Below, in pieces: positions 18,474 to 28,682 of a stretch of DNA of 64,000 nucleotides. The notes under the pieces are model-generated. The model was not told the DNA's origin and did not search any database. It saw only the letters and a program-made list of their open reading frames with translations. Numbering within the stretch: the first letter of the stretch is position 1; each line of letters opens with the position of its first letter. The translations under genes and the position numbers were made by a program. Origin of the DNA: Prochlorococcus marinus str. SB (GTDB taxonomy: Bacteria > Cyanobacteriota > Cyanobacteriia > PCC-6307 > Cyanobiaceae); contig NZ_JNAS01000002.1 in NCBI RefSeq assembly GCF_000760115.1, positions 372,001-436,000 of the forward strand, read 5' to 3'.

Positions 18474-21350
18474 ACATCTTTTACATAATTTTGTATTTTG
18501 GATTCCATTAAACGTTTCTTTTTGATAATGCCAACATCTATCACATTTTTGACCTTGAGCTTTCATTATTTGAATTTTACCAAGTACATTGTTATCAATA
18601 ATCAGAGAATTCTCCACCAAATCTGATACCACTTGGAAGTTTGATACTATAAGCCAATCCCTAAATACATCTACATCTTGATTGCCAAATTCTTTTAGCC
18701 AAGTCAGTGAATCCTCTACAACTTTATCTTCAGGTAAATAATTAACTTCAGTTTCTAAAGCTGCTCCAATTATTTGCTTGTTCCTACATCCTTCTATAGC
18801 CTTATTAATTTCAACTCTCAAATTTCTTAAATTTGCAATGTGCTCATTAAGCATCTGATTTTTCCATGACTGCGAAAATATTGGCCATCCTCTTTGAAAG
18901 ACTGATTTTTCTTCAGTTGAATATGGAATATTTTGCCAAATATCTTCTGCCATATGACAAAGCACTGGAGAAATAAGTACCGCTAAATTTTCAACAACTT
19001 TTGACATGACGAACTGACAAGATCTTCTCCTAAATTGTGATTTAGAACTTACATACAACCTATCTTTCGCAATATCCAAATAAAAATTTGATAGATCTAC
19101 AACGCAAAAACTTTGCAAAATTTGGAAAAATTTTGAAAATTCATAATTTTCATAAGCATTTGATATTTGATCAGTAACCTCAACTAATCTACCTAACATC
19201 CATTGATCTAAGAGAGGCAATTGATCAATTTCAAAATTATCAATTTTAGGATCATAATCATGAATATTACCTAGAAGATATCTTGCAGTATTACGAACTT
19301 TTCTATAAACGTCTGAAAGTTGCTTGAGTATATTGGAACCAATTGGAACATCTACTGAATAATCTACAGAGCTTACCCATAGCCTTAAAACATCAGCGCC
19401 ATAAGCGGGATCAATTTTTTTATTATTACCCCCATTAATAATTATATTTGGATCAACAACATTTCCTAGAGATTTGCTCATTTTTCTTCCGTTTTCATCA
19501 AGTGCAAAACCATGAGTTAAAACCTTCTTATATGGAGGTTTATTATTGACTGCAACAGATGTTAACAAAGAAGACTGAAACCAACCTCGATGTTGATCTG
19601 AGCCCTCTAAATAAAGATCTGCTGGATACTTTAATTCACTTCTAAGTTCACATACTGCGGCCCAGCTAGATCCTGAATCGAACCAAACATCCATCGTATC
19701 TGTTCCTTTTTTCCAAAGATCAGATTCTTTTGCATAATTTTCTGGCAATAGATTCTTAACATCCCAATTCCACCAAATATCTGCTCCATGTTCACTAAAA
19801 AGTTCTTGAATATGATTAATAATCTCTTTGTTAAGCAGAATATCATTACCATTTTTTTTATAGAAAACTGGAATTGGGACTCCCCATGACCTTTGTCTAG
19901 AAATACACCAATCTCCTCTGCCAACAACCATAGAATAAATCCTTTTCTTTCCAGTTGCTGGCATCCATTCAACCTCTTCGATTGCCTTTAATGCCGATGA
20001 TCTAAAGCCATTTACAGATGCAAACCATTGTTCTGTTGCCCTAAAAATAGTTGGTTTCTTGGTTCTCCAATCATAAGGATATCTATGTTTATAATTTTCT
20101 TGTAATAGAAGCAAATTATTTCCTTTTAAATGTTCAATAATTAAATTATTTGCATCTTTCAAGACATTTGATCCTTTGAATTGACCAGAATATTCATTTA
20201 AGTTACCTTTTTCATCAACAACACATGTTATTGGTAAATCATATTTTTGACCCACATTAAAATCATCTATCCCATGACCAGGCGCAGTATGAACAATTCC
20301 AGTGCCTGATTCTGTAGTAATATAATCCCCTCCAATTACAATTCTGCAATTTTTATTCTTAGAGGGATGTTGATATTCAATATTTTCCAATTTGGAACCC
20401 TTAACCTCTAAAAGCACCTTGAAATCTTTATTAAATTTCTTACTTAGTTCAGAAGATAAATCTTTTGCAAAAAGGTAAATTCGTTTCTCTTCATCGATAG
20501 CAAAAACGTAGCTTATTTTTGGATTTACTGCGACTGCTTCATTCGCAGGTATAGTCCAGGGTGTTGTCGTCCAAATAGTTATAAAAGAATTAACTAGTAA
20601 AAAATCCTTTTTGATATTGGGATTGTCTTGACAGAATTTCAACAGAACCTTATCAGGAACTTGAGTGATTTTTAATGAAACATAAATACTTTTTGAATAA
20701 TGCTCATCTGGGTATTCTAATTCTGCTTCTGCGAGTGCAGTCCTTGAACTTGGACTCCAATGCACAGGTTTCAGACCTCGATATATGTAGCCATTTAAAA
20801 ACATTTTTCCGAATACCCCAATCTGAGCGGATTCATAACTTTTCTTAAGAGTTAAGTAAGGGTTATTCCAATCTCCCCATATGCCCCACCTTTTGAAACC
20901 CTCCTTTTGATTATTAATTTGGATGTGGGCATAATCAGTTGCTTTTTTTCTTAAATTTAAAGTGTCAAGATTCTTTCTTTCATCAGATTTTAAATTTTGA
21001 AGAACTTTTAATTCTATAGGTAATCCATGACAGTCCCAACCAGGTACGAAATGAACCTTAAATCCTTTTAAGGTTTTGTACTTATTTATTATGTCTTTTA
21101 AAACTTTATTGAGGGCATGACCCATATGAAGCGCTCCATTTGCATAAGGAGGGCCATCATGTAATGTGAATATTTCGCCTGAATTGCTTGAACCTAGTTG
21201 GAAATCAATATCATTGTTAGCCCAAAAATCCTGAATCTCGGGTTCTCTTAAAACTGAGTTAGCACGCATTGAGAAGTCAGTTTTTAATAAATTTAAAGTC
21301 TCTTTGTAAGAAAAGTCTGATTTTTGTTCTTTGCTATCTTGAGATTTCAT
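18444..21350 (-). CDS. ileS: Isoleucyl-tRNA synthetase
   Basis: The 968-residue class I synthetase charges tRNA-Ile. Visible are [15 protein letters not shown] with the HIGH-type motif at 75-78, the editing-domain segments [15 protein letters not shown] near 260 and [12 protein letters not shown] near 350, and [12 protein letters not shown] near 620. The C-terminal zinc finger CDRCWHYQ...CKRC ends the protein. Length is normal for bacterial type 1 IleRS. The final 30 bases overlap the remnant gene on the other strand. Confidence 0.97.
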   Translation of the reverse strand: MKSQDSKEQKSDFSYKETLNLLKTDFSMRANSVLREPEIQDFWANNDIDFQLGSSNSGEIFTLHDGPPYANGALHMGHALNKVLKDIINKYKTLKGFKVHFVPGWDCHGLPIELKVLQNLKSDERKNLDTLNLRKKATDYAHIQINNQKEGFKRWGIWGDWNNPYLTLKKSYESAQIGVFGKMFLNGYIYRGLKPVHWSPSSRTALAEAELEYPDEHYSKSIYVSLKITQVPDKVLLKFCQDNPNIKKDFLLVNSFITIWTTTPWTIPANEAVAVNPKISYVFAIDEEKRIYLFAKDLSSELSKKFNKDFKVLLEVKGSKLENIEYQHPSKNKNCRIVIGGDYITTESGTGIVHTAPGHGIDDFNVGQKYDLPITCVVDEKGNLNEYSGQFKGSNVLKDANNLIIEHLKGNNLLLLQENYKHRYPYDWRTKKPTIFRATEQWFASVNGFRSSALKAIEEVEWMPATGKKRIYSMVVGRGDWCISRQRSWGVPIPVFYKKNGNDILLNKEIINHIQELFSEHGADIWWNWDVKNLLPENYAKESDLWKKGTDTMDVWFDSGSSWAAVCELRSELKYPADLYLEGSDQHRGWFQSSLLTSVAVNNKPPYKKVLTHGFALDENGRKMSKSLGNVVDPNIIINGGNNKKIDPAYGADVLRLWVSSVDYSVDVPIGSNILKQLSDVYRKVRNTARYLLGNIHDYDPKIDNFEIDQLPLLDQWMLGRLVEVTDQISNAYENYEFSKFFQILQSFCVVDLSNFYLDIAKDRLYVSSKSQFRRRSCQFVMSKVVENLAVLISPVLCHMAEDIWQNIPYSTEEKSVFQRGWPIFSQSWKNQMLNEHIANLRNLRVEINKAIEGCRNKQIIGAALETEVNYLPEDKVVEDSLTWLKEFGNQDVDVFRDWLIVSNFQVVSDLVENSLIIDNNVLGKIQIMKAQGQKCDRCWHYQKETFNGIQNTKLCKRCSNIINFEFT

Positions 21351-21469
21351 ACGACGATATAAGAAATATTGGTGATCAAAAGAATTATTTAAATAAATCT
21401 AATTTATTATATTCTTTCTTAGTTGAACTGTAGTTTTTGAGATGTTTCAAATAACTAATTTATTTGATT

Positions 21470-21919
21470 TCAAACTTTTATATTATCATTTTTATCATTT
21501 CTTACCCATTTTTTTTGGGTTTTATTTTTATTATTGCTTTCAAAATTAAAAATTTTTAAAGGTTTCGCGAAATCACCAAATACCAGATTAATAGATTCTA
21601 ATATTTTCGAAAAGTTATTTTTAAACTCTAAAAAAGTAGTTAATTTTTTCTTTTCCTTATCCGTCAGTTGGCACCATCTAGATAAAAAAAGCTCTACTAG
21701 ATAAAAAATAACTAGTATTGTTAAAAAAAGGAAAATTACAAAAAATGATTCATCTAATGTTTTATTTTTAATTATTAATATCAAACCTATTAATAAATTA
21801 AAAAAAGCTCTTATTAAGTCTTTTGGTTTGCCGAGCTCAAGATAAATTATTGGTACAGTAAGAAAAATGGTCCCAATTACAATATAAAAAGTCCCCAAAT
21901 AAAATATAAAAGTACTCAT
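21470..21919 (-). CDS. Membrane protein, possibly Ycf66-like
   Basis: The 149-residue protein has three or four hydrophobic segments in the first 85 residues, then a soluble basic tail. The segment FLSRWCQLTDKEKKKLTTFLEFKNNFSKIL resembles the RW-x-LT-x-EE region I associate with Ycf66-like proteins of marine picocyanobacteria; only part of it is quoted as SRWCQLTDKEKKKL. The family call is uncertain. The gene lies between ileS and tRNA-Leu on the same strand. Function is unknown. Confidence 0.5.
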   Translation of the reverse strand: MSTFIFYLGTFYIVIGTIFLTVPIIYLELGKPKDLIRAFFNLLIGLILIIKNKTLDESFFVIFLFLTILVIFYLVELFLSRWCQLTDKEKKKLTTFLEFKNNFSKILESINLVFGDFAKPLKIFNFESNNKNKTQKKWVRNDKNDNIKV

Positions 21920-21992
21920 TAAATTATTAACTTAATCAAATTATAAGAAGTTGACGTAGATAGACAATCTATATTATGAGAATTCCCTTAAG

Positions 21993-22074
21993 TGCGGTCG
22001 GGGAGACTTGAACTCCCACACCCGAAGATACGAGTACCTAAAACTCGCGCGTCTACCAATTCCGCCACGACCGC
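21993..22074 (-). tRNA. tRNA-Leu (anticodon TAG)
   Basis: Read on the minus strand, GCGGTCG pairs with CGACCGC and leaves an A discriminator at 21993. The D-arm has GGTAGACGC, the anticodon stem CGAGT/ACTCG encloses TTTAGGT with anticodon TAG, a long class II variable arm follows (TATCTTCGGGTGT), and the T-arm has GTTCAAGTC. The long variable arm fits leucine. CCA is not encoded. Confidence 0.95.
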
Positions 22075-22192
22075 TCAAGTAAAATAATAATTGAAAGAGG
22101 TTTATTTTAAAAATTTTTTTTCTTAAGATGATTAATTTGACATATTAAATTAAGTTGAATATCTCTTAAAAAAAAATTTTTTATGTTTTAAC

Positions 22193-23264
22193 GTGCAATC
22201 ATCTAAAAATATTAGTTATATTATTTAAAGAATATCAAGAAACGATTTCAAACTTAACCAGTAAAAATACAACAAAAAATACTAATCCTTCAAAAACACT
22301 TAATTGGCAAAAAGAGATTAAAAACTATGTAGATCCGCCAAGTTTTTGGAATCCAACATTAGGTTTATTTTTTGGCGGTTATTTTCTGGCTTTCCTTAGC
22401 ATATGGCAATGGTATAGGGGTGTTTGGCCTTTACCTTTACTTGTAGCCACTGCTTTTTTAGCTTTACATATTGAAGGTACAGTAATCCATGATGCGTGTC
22501 ATAAAGCTGCTCATCCAGTTCCTTGGATAAATCAAGCAATGGGTCATGGCTCAGCAATTCTTTTAGGGTTTAGCTTCCCAGTTTTTACGAGAGTTCATTT
22601 ACAACATCATATTCACGTAAATCACCCCAAAAATGATCCAGATCATATTGTCAGTACTTTTGGTCCAATTTGGCTAATTGCTCCAAGATTTTTTTATCAT
22701 GAGGTATTTTTCTTTCAAAGAAAACTTTGGCGAAGATATGAATTACTACAATGGGGAATTGAAAGATCCATATTCATAACAATTATCTTGGCAGGTTTGA
22801 AATTTGACTTTATGAATTTAATTTATAATTTATGGTTCGGCCCAGCATTAATGGTAGGAGTAACTTTAGGAATATTTTTTGATTATTTACCTCACAGACC
22901 ATTTCGATCAAGAAATAAATGGATAAATTCTCGAGTTTATCCAAGCAAATTTATGAATTTATTAATAATGGGACAAAATTACCATCTCATTCATCATCTT
23001 TGGCCTTCGATTCCTTGGTTTGAATACAAAGTAGCTTATGAAAAAACTAAGCCTTTATTGGATAAAAAAGGCTCCCCTCAAAGGGTTGGAATATTTGAAA
23101 GTAAAGAAGACATTTTTAACTTTATTTATGACTTATTAATAGGTGTAAGGAGTCATAGAAAAAAGAGGGGGAAAATAAGAAAAATTATAAATTTATATCC
23201 AAGCTTGAAAATAAAAAAATTTTTATTAAAGATAGTCAACAAAACATTTATTGGGATCAACTAA
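22193..23264 (+). CDS. crtR: Beta-carotene hydroxylase CrtR, 5' reading frame disrupted
   Basis: CrtR hydroxylates beta-carotene to zeaxanthin, the main photoprotective carotenoid of Prochlorococcus. The membrane di-iron motifs are HDACHKAAH (22488-22514), HLQHHIHVNH near 22600 and HLIHHLWP near 22990. The long frame is open from 22170 to the stop at 23264 but has no ATG, GTG or TTG before 22539, and starting there would lose the first histidine box. A GTG at 22193 opens another frame (VQSSKNISYII) and hits TAA at 22226; skipping one base there joins it to KEYQETISNLTSKN and the rest. So there is a one-base insertion, a sequence error, or an unusual start. The family is certain; the 5' end is not. 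Confidence 0.85.
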
Positions 23265-23269
23265 CTTAC

Positions 23270-23563
23270 TCATTCATTAATAATTTTTGGTACTTTAAAA
23301 TATTTATTTTCTCTTGATGGACCCAATTCTAAAAGTTCTTCATTGCAATCAGAATTTTTCTTTTCGTCTTTTCTAAATACATTTACAACCTCTATTGCTC
23401 TCGTTGTACAGGGGACATCATCTGTATCGATCTTTTCAAGTTGTCTTATATAATCCAATATATTTTCTAATTGTTCTGCATGATTATTGATTTCATTCTC
23501 GTTAAGTTCTAATCTCGCTAAATGAGCAACTTTTTTTACTTCCTCTTTAGTTATTTTTGTCAT
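23270..23563 (-). CDS. gatC: Aspartyl/glutamyl-tRNA amidotransferase subunit C
   Basis: GatC is the small stabilising subunit of GatCAB, which amidates Glu-tRNA-Gln (and Asp-tRNA-Asn). The 97-residue protein begins TKITKEEVKKVAHLARLEL and continues with ILDYIRQLEKIDTDDVPCT, the standard GatC pattern. It converges with crtR, five bases apart. Length is normal. Confidence 0.92.
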   Translation of the reverse strand: MTKITKEEVKKVAHLARLELNENEINNHAEQLENILDYIRQLEKIDTDDVPCTTRAIEVVNVFRKDEKKNSDCNEELLELGPSRENKYFKVPKIINE

Positions 23564-23719
23564 ACTTTTAATATCTTTATTATTAAATAATAGTTTATCA
23601 AGAACAACATATATATATATCCTTTGAATTTCAAATAATTTAAAAAATAGTCAAATCTATTTAAAAATCAATATCAATTAATGGCCTTTATTATTTTTCT
23701 CAGCTAAATATGTTATTAG

Positions 23720-24318
23720 ATGGATATTGAAAAATAGAAGAAGAATTATTTCCAAAAAATTTTTTTTATCGGCACTCTAAACTTGTTGCTCCTGATTTAA
23801 TAGGCTGTCACCTCATAAAAAAAAATAATGAGATAGATCAAGTTAAAGGAGTAATTGTTGAAACTGAAGCTTATTCACAGGAAGAAGAAGCCTGTCATGG
23901 CTTTCGCAAAATGACAGAATCAAACAAATCATTATTTGGCAAACCTGGCACATTTTATATTTACAAATCTTATGGGATTCATCATTGTCTAAATATAGTT
24001 ACTGATAAAGAAAATTTTGCGAGTGGTGTTTTGATAAGATCAATTTTTGTATCCAATAAGAATGAAAGATTAGCTTCTGGACCTGGCCTCGTAACTAGAA
24101 CATTCAGTGTAGACATTTCATTTAACTCACTTGAAGTTCTTAATAACAAATTTTTATGTATTTCTCCACGGGACTCCACTCTAGAAGAAAAAGATCTTAT
24201 TCAAACTACGAGAATTGGCATATCAAAGGCAAAAAATATAAAATGGCGTTGGTATCTCAAAAATAGTAGGAGTGTAAGTAAAAGATTAAAAGGTGATAGA
24301 ACACCTAAATTTCAATAG
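23720..24318 (+). CDS. mpg: 3-methyladenine DNA glycosylase (AAG/MPG type), 5' reading frame disrupted
   Basis: The protein removes alkylated purines from DNA. The AAG-family core is clear: GVIVETEAYSQEEEACHGFRKMTESN with the catalytic Glu, then KPGTFYIYKSYGIHHCLNIVTD and the C-terminal RTPKF. The frame carrying ELFPKNFFYRHSKLVAPDLIG is open from 23731 but has no standard start before the ATG at 23911, which would remove the catalytic region. An ATG at 23720 gives MDIEK then TAG at 23735; one more A in the A5 tract (23730-23734) would fuse it to IEEELFPKNFF. The alternative is translation from ATA at 23734. The family is sure; the 5' end is doubtful. Confidence 0.8.
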
Positions 24319-24339
24319 TCATTTATCTTTTTAAGCGTA

Positions 24340-25356
24340 ATGCAAATTTGGCCTCATAAACATATCCACACACTAGCTAATTTTTCAATTCAAGATTATG
24401 AGTCAGTATTTGAATTAGCTAATAGATTTGATGCTCTAAAGAATGCAGGAACAAAAAAGATACCGGCCTTACAAGGAACTTTAGTAACATCTTTATTTTT
24501 TGAAGCTAGTACAAGAACAAAAAATAGTTTTGAGCTTGCAGCAAAAAGACTTTCTGCTGATGTCCAAACGTTTGCGCCAGCCTCCAGCTCTTTAACTAAA
24601 GGCGAAACAATAATTGATACAGCCATAACTTATTCAGCTATGGGGGCGGATACATTAGTTGTCAGACATTCATCAAGTTACATAACCTTTGAGATCGCAA
24701 AAAAACTTGATGCAATAAATTCCAAGACTTCGGTTCTAAATGCGGGAGATGGATTACATAGTCACCCCAGCCAAGGATTGCTTGACATCTATACATTGAT
24801 AAAATTCTTTTCCCAAAAAATACTGAATCCAGAGGTTTTAAATTCCAAAAAAATTTTAATAATTGGAGACGTTAATCATTCAAGGGTTGCCAGGTCAAAC
24901 CTTTGGGCTTTGAGTGCATTCGGCGCCGATATAATCTTATGTGGTCCTAAGACATTAATTCCTGATGAATTTATTAATTTTTTAAAAACCCCCGCTCCAA
25001 ATCAAACAGAAGATCCTGTTAAATCAAGAGGTTCTATAACAATTTCTAGATCATTGGAAGAATCAATAAAAAATGCAGATGCAATCATTGTTTTAAGACT
25101 CCAGAAAGAGAGAATGATGGAAAATTTACTGAGTAGCATTGATTCATATAGTTTGGATTATGGCTTAACCCCAGAGAAATTATCTTTAAATAATAAAGAA
25201 ATTCCAATTCTACATCCCGGTCCCATTAACAGAGATATTGAAATTAGCAGCAAAGTGGTAGATCAATATCCTAATTGCTTAATTAATAATCAAGTTGCAA
25301 ATGGTATCCCGATAAGAATGGCTTTGCTTTATCTATTACAGAAACAAAACAAGTAA
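24340..25356 (+). CDS. pyrB: Aspartate carbamoyltransferase, catalytic chain
   Basis: PyrB joins carbamoyl phosphate and aspartate in pyrimidine synthesis. The 338-residue protein has the carbamoyl-phosphate loop [16 protein letters not shown] near residues 52-67, [11 protein letters not shown] near 147, the aspartate-binding VLRLQKERM near 250, and [11 protein letters not shown] near 291. It starts with ATG 24340, 21 bases after mpg. No regulatory chain gene is nearby, as usual in cyanobacteria. Confidence 0.95.
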   Translation: MQIWPHKHIHTLANFSIQDYESVFELANRFDALKNAGTKKIPALQGTLVTSLFFEASTRTKNSFELAAKRLSADVQTFAPASSSLTKGETIIDTAITYSAMGADTLVVRHSSSYITFEIAKKLDAINSKTSVLNAGDGLHSHPSQGLLDIYTLIKFFSQKILNPEVLNSKKILIIGDVNHSRVARSNLWALSAFGADIILCGPKTLIPDEFINFLKTPAPNQTEDPVKSRGSITISRSLEESIKNADAIIVLRLQKERMMENLLSSIDSYSLDYGLTPEKLSLNNKEIPILHPGPINRDIEISSKVVDQYPNCLINNQVANGIPIRMALLYLLQKQNK

Positions 25357-25358
25357 AT

Positions 25359-25700
25359 TTATAGCAACTTAAGACTTTCAGTAAAGAAACCATAAAATAA
25401 TCCCAATCTTAAAGAATCTAATAAAAGTACTAAAAATTTCTTTTTCCTTTCAAATCTAAAATTTCTTCTCAAAACTATTAAAAACTCAATAAAAACTACT
25501 GATAAAAAAGCGGCTACAGGATCCATGAGTTCTACAACGGCACTTACCATCCCAAGAGAACTTCCAAAAAAGTATCCGATTAAAAGTGTAATCAACGATA
25601 TTGAATATCTTCGCCATGGATTATTAGCCCAAATACTTAATGTCTGAATATTTTCCACAATTTTTAGCTGAAATTTTGTCTTTTGAGGTTTAACAACCAT
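25359..25700 (-). CDS. ycf20: Ycf20 / DUF565 family membrane protein
   Basis: The 113-residue protein has a polar N-terminus, then WANNPWRRYSISLITLLIGYFFGSSLG with a hydrophobic segment near residues 34-52, a second near 60-78, and a third hydrophobic stretch at the end (LLLDSLRLGLFYGFFTE). This is the Ycf20/DUF565 pattern of cyanobacteria and plastids. A green algal homologue has been linked to non-photochemical quenching; the role here is unknown. It converges with pyrB, two bases apart. Confidence 0.8.
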   Translation of the reverse strand: MVVKPQKTKFQLKIVENIQTLSIWANNPWRRYSISLITLLIGYFFGSSLGMVSAVVELMDPVAAFLSVVFIEFLIVLRRNFRFERKKKFLVLLLDSLRLGLFYGFFTESLKLL

Positions 25701-25711
25701 TTTGCATTAAA

Positions 25712-25912
25712 CTAAGCCGCTTCAGAGTTTGCTTGAATTTTAGTATTTCCTTCTACTAATTCAAGTAATGCTTCCAACTGTGCCATTAACCCTCTTAATT
25801 CGCCTGGCTCTGGGAAAAGGTCATCTTCTTTTATTCCTAAATGCATTTCTCTGAGCTCCTGCCTTAAATATCGTATGTGACTAATGACTTGCTCTCTTTT
25901 GGTTTGCGACAT
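25712..25912 (-). CDS. Small conserved helical protein, unknown function
   Basis: The 66-residue acidic protein lacks membrane segments and reads mostly as helix, with SHIRYLRQELREMHLGIKED and LRGLMAQLEALLELV. I do not recognise a named family, but the composition and clean ATG start support a real cyanobacterial gene. It lies 11 bases upstream of ycf20 on the same strand and is probably co-transcribed. Confidence 0.6.
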   Translation of the reverse strand: MSQTKREQVISHIRYLRQELREMHLGIKEDDLFPEPGELRGLMAQLEALLELVEGNTKIQANSEAA

Positions 25913-26132
25913 GATATAAATTTTTAGGTATATTTTAAGAAAGAATATTTTTGAAAAGGAGATTTTGCATATTTATGACTGAGAATGAAGATAAATAACC
26001 TAATAACAATTTGAAAAGATTATGAAAATTGAAAATTATCATATCCTTGAAAATATATATATTTAATTCTTATATCAATTTTTAAATAATTACTTGAGGC
26101 TTTATTATTAGAGTATATTGACCTTACTCAAT

Positions 26133-26354
26133 ATGAAATTCATTTCTGAAAATAAAATAAGTGAGGAACTAGTAAAATCTTTTGATGAAGAAATGACCTT
26201 TGAGCTCGCTAAAAGGCTAGAGGAGGATAATTATAATACTCCATTTGATGGTTTAAAAGACTGGCACTTACTGAGGGCGCTTGCAATCAATAGGCCTGAA
26301 TTAACCACAAATTATACCCATCTCCTCGATCAGGAACCTTTCGATGAAAACTAA
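26133..26354 (+). CDS. DUF2555-like small protein
   Basis: The ATG at 26133 (MKFISENKISEELV) gives 73 residues; an in-frame TTG at 26118 would add five. The sequence FDEEMTFELAKRLEEDNY followed by PFDGLKDWHLLRALAINRPEL is the conserved core of the small cyanobacterial family I know as DUF2555, of unknown function. It overlaps the start of coaBC by 11 bases, which suggests translational coupling with coenzyme A biosynthesis. No membrane segment or cysteine is seen. Confidence 0.65.
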   Translation: MKFISENKISEELVKSFDEEMTFELAKRLEEDNYNTPFDGLKDWHLLRALAINRPELTTNYTHLLDQEPFDEN

Positions 26355-27600
26355 AAGTAGGGACTCCAAAATAAAGGTTCTTTTATTAATAACTGGAAGT
26401 ATTGCAGCTGTAAGAATTCCATTATTAGTTAGCCAATTAGCGAAAGAAAATTATGAAATAAGATGCGTTTTATCAAAAAATGCAGAAAAATTAATAAAGC
26501 CTCTTTCTCTTTCTATTTTAAGTAGAAACCCGTGCATTTTAGAAAATGATCAATGGTCTGATGGTCAATCAGCACCTCTTCACATAGAACTAAGTAATTG
26601 GGCTGATATTTTAATCATCGCCCCTTTAACAGCGACAACATTAGCAAAATGGGTAACTGGAAATGCAGAGGGATTGATCCCAAGCATCTTAATAGCAAAT
26701 ATAAAGCCAATTATTGTTGCACCCGCAATGAATACACAAATGTGGCTAAATAAAGCTGTCCAAACAAATTATAAGAATTTACAGAATTACGAAAATGTTT
26801 TGTCTTTGCAACCAAGTGAAGGTCTCTTAGCATGTAATGCTATTGGTATCGGTAAGATACCTCCTAATGATTTAATCCAACTAGCTCTTGAATTTATATC
26901 TTCATATAAACAAAATGAATATCGCAAAGATTTACTGAATAAAGAAATTTTAATAACTGGAGGGTGTACCTCAGAGAAAATTGATGCTGCAAGACAAATT
27001 ACTAACAAAAGTTCTGGAACTATGGGCCTACTTCTTTCTCAAGTAGCGAGGTTCAGAGGAGCACAAGTAAAATATGTTCATGGTCCTCTGAAAATCGATA
27101 AGAATCTTACTGATGGAATAAAAAGATATGAAATTGAAACTAGTGTTGATTTAATTAGAGCACTTAATAATGAAATATCTAATTGCGATTATTTTTTCAT
27201 GAATGCAGCAGTATCTGATTTCAAAATAACCTCTGATACTTCAGCTAAAATTCCAAAAAATCAAATTAATGCTCATTTGAATCAAAACTTTGAGTTAGTC
27301 CCAGATATTTTAAAAACAATTAGTAAATCAAAAAAAGATAACCAAGTTTTTGTAGGCTTTTGTGCTTTTACAGGATCTATCGAAGAAGCACGAATGAAAA
27401 TTAAAGAAAAGATTATCCAAAAGGGTTGTGATTATCTGTTCGCAAATCCAATTGATCTTGAAGGCCAAGGATTTGGCTTTTTGGCACAAAATGAAGGTTG
27501 GTTATTTGATACTAATAATATGGAACACTACATTAACAAAACATCAAAAATTGATTTAGCAAATAAATTAATAACCCAAATTATTTCATTAAAAAAATAA
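26344..27600 (+). CDS. coaBC: Phosphopantothenoylcysteine synthetase/decarboxylase
   Basis: The bifunctional enzyme couples cysteine to phosphopantothenate and decarboxylates the product on the way to coenzyme A. The N-terminal flavoprotein half has VLLLITGSIAAVRIP near residues 12-26 and APAMNTQMW near 121-129 with the active-site Asn. The C-terminal half has ITGGCTSEKIDAARQITNKSSG near 203-224 and the MNAAVSDFKI...SAKIPK region near 295. Length (418) is normal. Confidence 0.95.
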   Translation: MKTKSRDSKIKVLLLITGSIAAVRIPLLVSQLAKENYEIRCVLSKNAEKLIKPLSLSILSRNPCILENDQWSDGQSAPLHIELSNWADILIIAPLTATTLAKWVTGNAEGLIPSILIANIKPIIVAPAMNTQMWLNKAVQTNYKNLQNYENVLSLQPSEGLLACNAIGIGKIPPNDLIQLALEFISSYKQNEYRKDLLNKEILITGGCTSEKIDAARQITNKSSGTMGLLLSQVARFRGAQVKYVHGPLKIDKNLTDGIKRYEIETSVDLIRALNNEISNCDYFFMNAAVSDFKITSDTSAKIPKNQINAHLNQNFELVPDILKTISKSKKDNQVFVGFCAFTGSIEEARMKIKEKIIQKGCDYLFANPIDLEGQGFGFLAQNEGWLFDTNNMEHYINKTSKIDLANKLITQIISLKK

Positions 27601-27817
27601 AAAAAAATTTTTTAATTTGTATTTTTTTGTAATCTTAATCATTAAAAATAATGTGATAGCTTAAAATAATTCCAGTTTTTTAAAATCTAAAAAGCTACGG
27701 GTTGTTTCGAGGATTTAATAGTCCTAACTTTTATGGTCCTTTCCCTTGTAATATCCGTACTGAACTTATTAGATGACCTTTAATCTATCGTCACAGAACT
27801 TTACTGCAACTTTAATT
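27601..27817 (+). promoter_or_regulatory. psbO upstream and leader region
   Basis: This 217-base spacer carries the psbO promoter and leader. Its first half is A/T runs; the second half (about 27690-27780) is clearly richer in G and C than the local background and could be a structured leader. A 16-codon open frame at 27733-27783 has no supporting features. No clear -35/-10 pair could be chosen. Confidence 0.35.
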
Positions 27818-28612
27818 ATGAGAATTCGTTCTTTCTTAGCTTTTGTTATTTCAATTTGTATAACTTTTGCTTTCGTACCTGTTAAAACATTTGCTTTTTC
27901 TGAAAGAGGAAATGCACAATTCACAGATGTTGTTAACACAGGAAAAGCTAATGATTGCCCCACATTAGACTCATCTCTTGTCGGATCAATATCTCTAGGG
28001 AATGGAGATAGCCTTAAAGGAATATGCATGCATCCAACAGAAGTTTATGTAAAAGTGCCAGGGACAAAACGAAAAGCTGCAGAATTTGTTTCCACAAAAA
28101 TTATTAGTCCTAGAAATAACACCACAGTGACAGAAGTTTATGGAGATATAGATTCAGGAACTTTCACTGAAAAGGGTGGTATTGATTTTCAACTTATTAC
28201 TGTATTAACTCCTGGTGGTTTAGAGGTACCATTTGCATTCTCAGCAAAAGATCTTACAGCTGATTTGCCTTCATCAATTGAGCCAGGCACTGAGGTTAGT
28301 GGTTCAACATTTACACCTAACTACAGAACTGGTGACTTTCTAGATCCTAAGGCAAGAGCTAAAAATACTGGTGTAGAATATGCTCAAGGTTTAGTTGCAT
28401 TAGGAGGCGATGACGAAGAACTTGCGAAAGAAAATATTAAAGTTGATGTAAACGGTACTGGCGTTATTACTCTTTCAATCAACAATGTAGATTCTGACAC
28501 AGACGAATTTGCAGGTACTTTTGAGGCAATACAACCTTCAGATACAGATATGGGTTCAAAGGATCCACTTGATGTAAAAATAATTGGAGAGCTTTACGGA
28601 AGAAAGGCATAA
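27818..28612 (+). CDS. psbO: Photosystem II manganese-stabilising protein PsbO
   Basis: PsbO shields the Mn4CaO5 cluster on the lumenal face of photosystem II. The ATG at 27818 is chosen because it opens a clean export signal (MRIRSFLAFVISICITFAF) with a likely AFA-type cleavage; the in-frame ATG at 27773 would put 15 polar residues in front. The mature part has the disulfide pair in ANDCPTL and KGICMHPTEV, the family segment GGIDFQLITVLTPGGLEVPF, and a C-terminal GELYGRKA. Length is 264 residues. A strong terminator follows. Confidence 0.95.
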   Translation: MRIRSFLAFVISICITFAFVPVKTFAFSERGNAQFTDVVNTGKANDCPTLDSSLVGSISLGNGDSLKGICMHPTEVYVKVPGTKRKAAEFVSTKIISPRNNTTVTEVYGDIDSGTFTEKGGIDFQLITVLTPGGLEVPFAFSAKDLTADLPSSIEPGTEVSGSTFTPNYRTGDFLDPKARAKNTGVEYAQGLVALGGDDEELAKENIKVDVNGTGVITLSINNVDSDTDEFAGTFEAIQPSDTDMGSKDPLDVKIIGELYGRKA

Positions 28613-28625
28613 ATCCTAGTTAAGA

Positions 28626-28656
28626 GAAAAAGGGGGTTAACCCCTTTTTTTTTTTC
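28626..28656 (+). terminator. Terminator after psbO
   Basis: AAAAAGGGG and CCCCTTTTT pair around the loop GTTAA and are followed by a run of more than ten T. It is a classical Rho-independent terminator 13 bases past the psbO stop. Confidence 0.9.
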
Positions 28657-28682
28657 AAAATTTTTCTTTATTAATTTAAAAA

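Noticed and set aside
22539-23264. ATG at 22539 as the real start of crtR
   Set aside because: It would remove the N-terminal 100 or so residues, including the first histidine box HDACHKAAH, although that sequence is present and well formed upstream.
23911-24318. ATG at 23911 as the real start of mpg
   Set aside because: It would remove the VETEAY catalytic region, which is intact upstream in the same frame.
27733-27783. 16-codon leader peptide before psbO
   Set aside because: No ribosome site, no codon signal and no known psbO leader peptide; kept only as part of the leader note.
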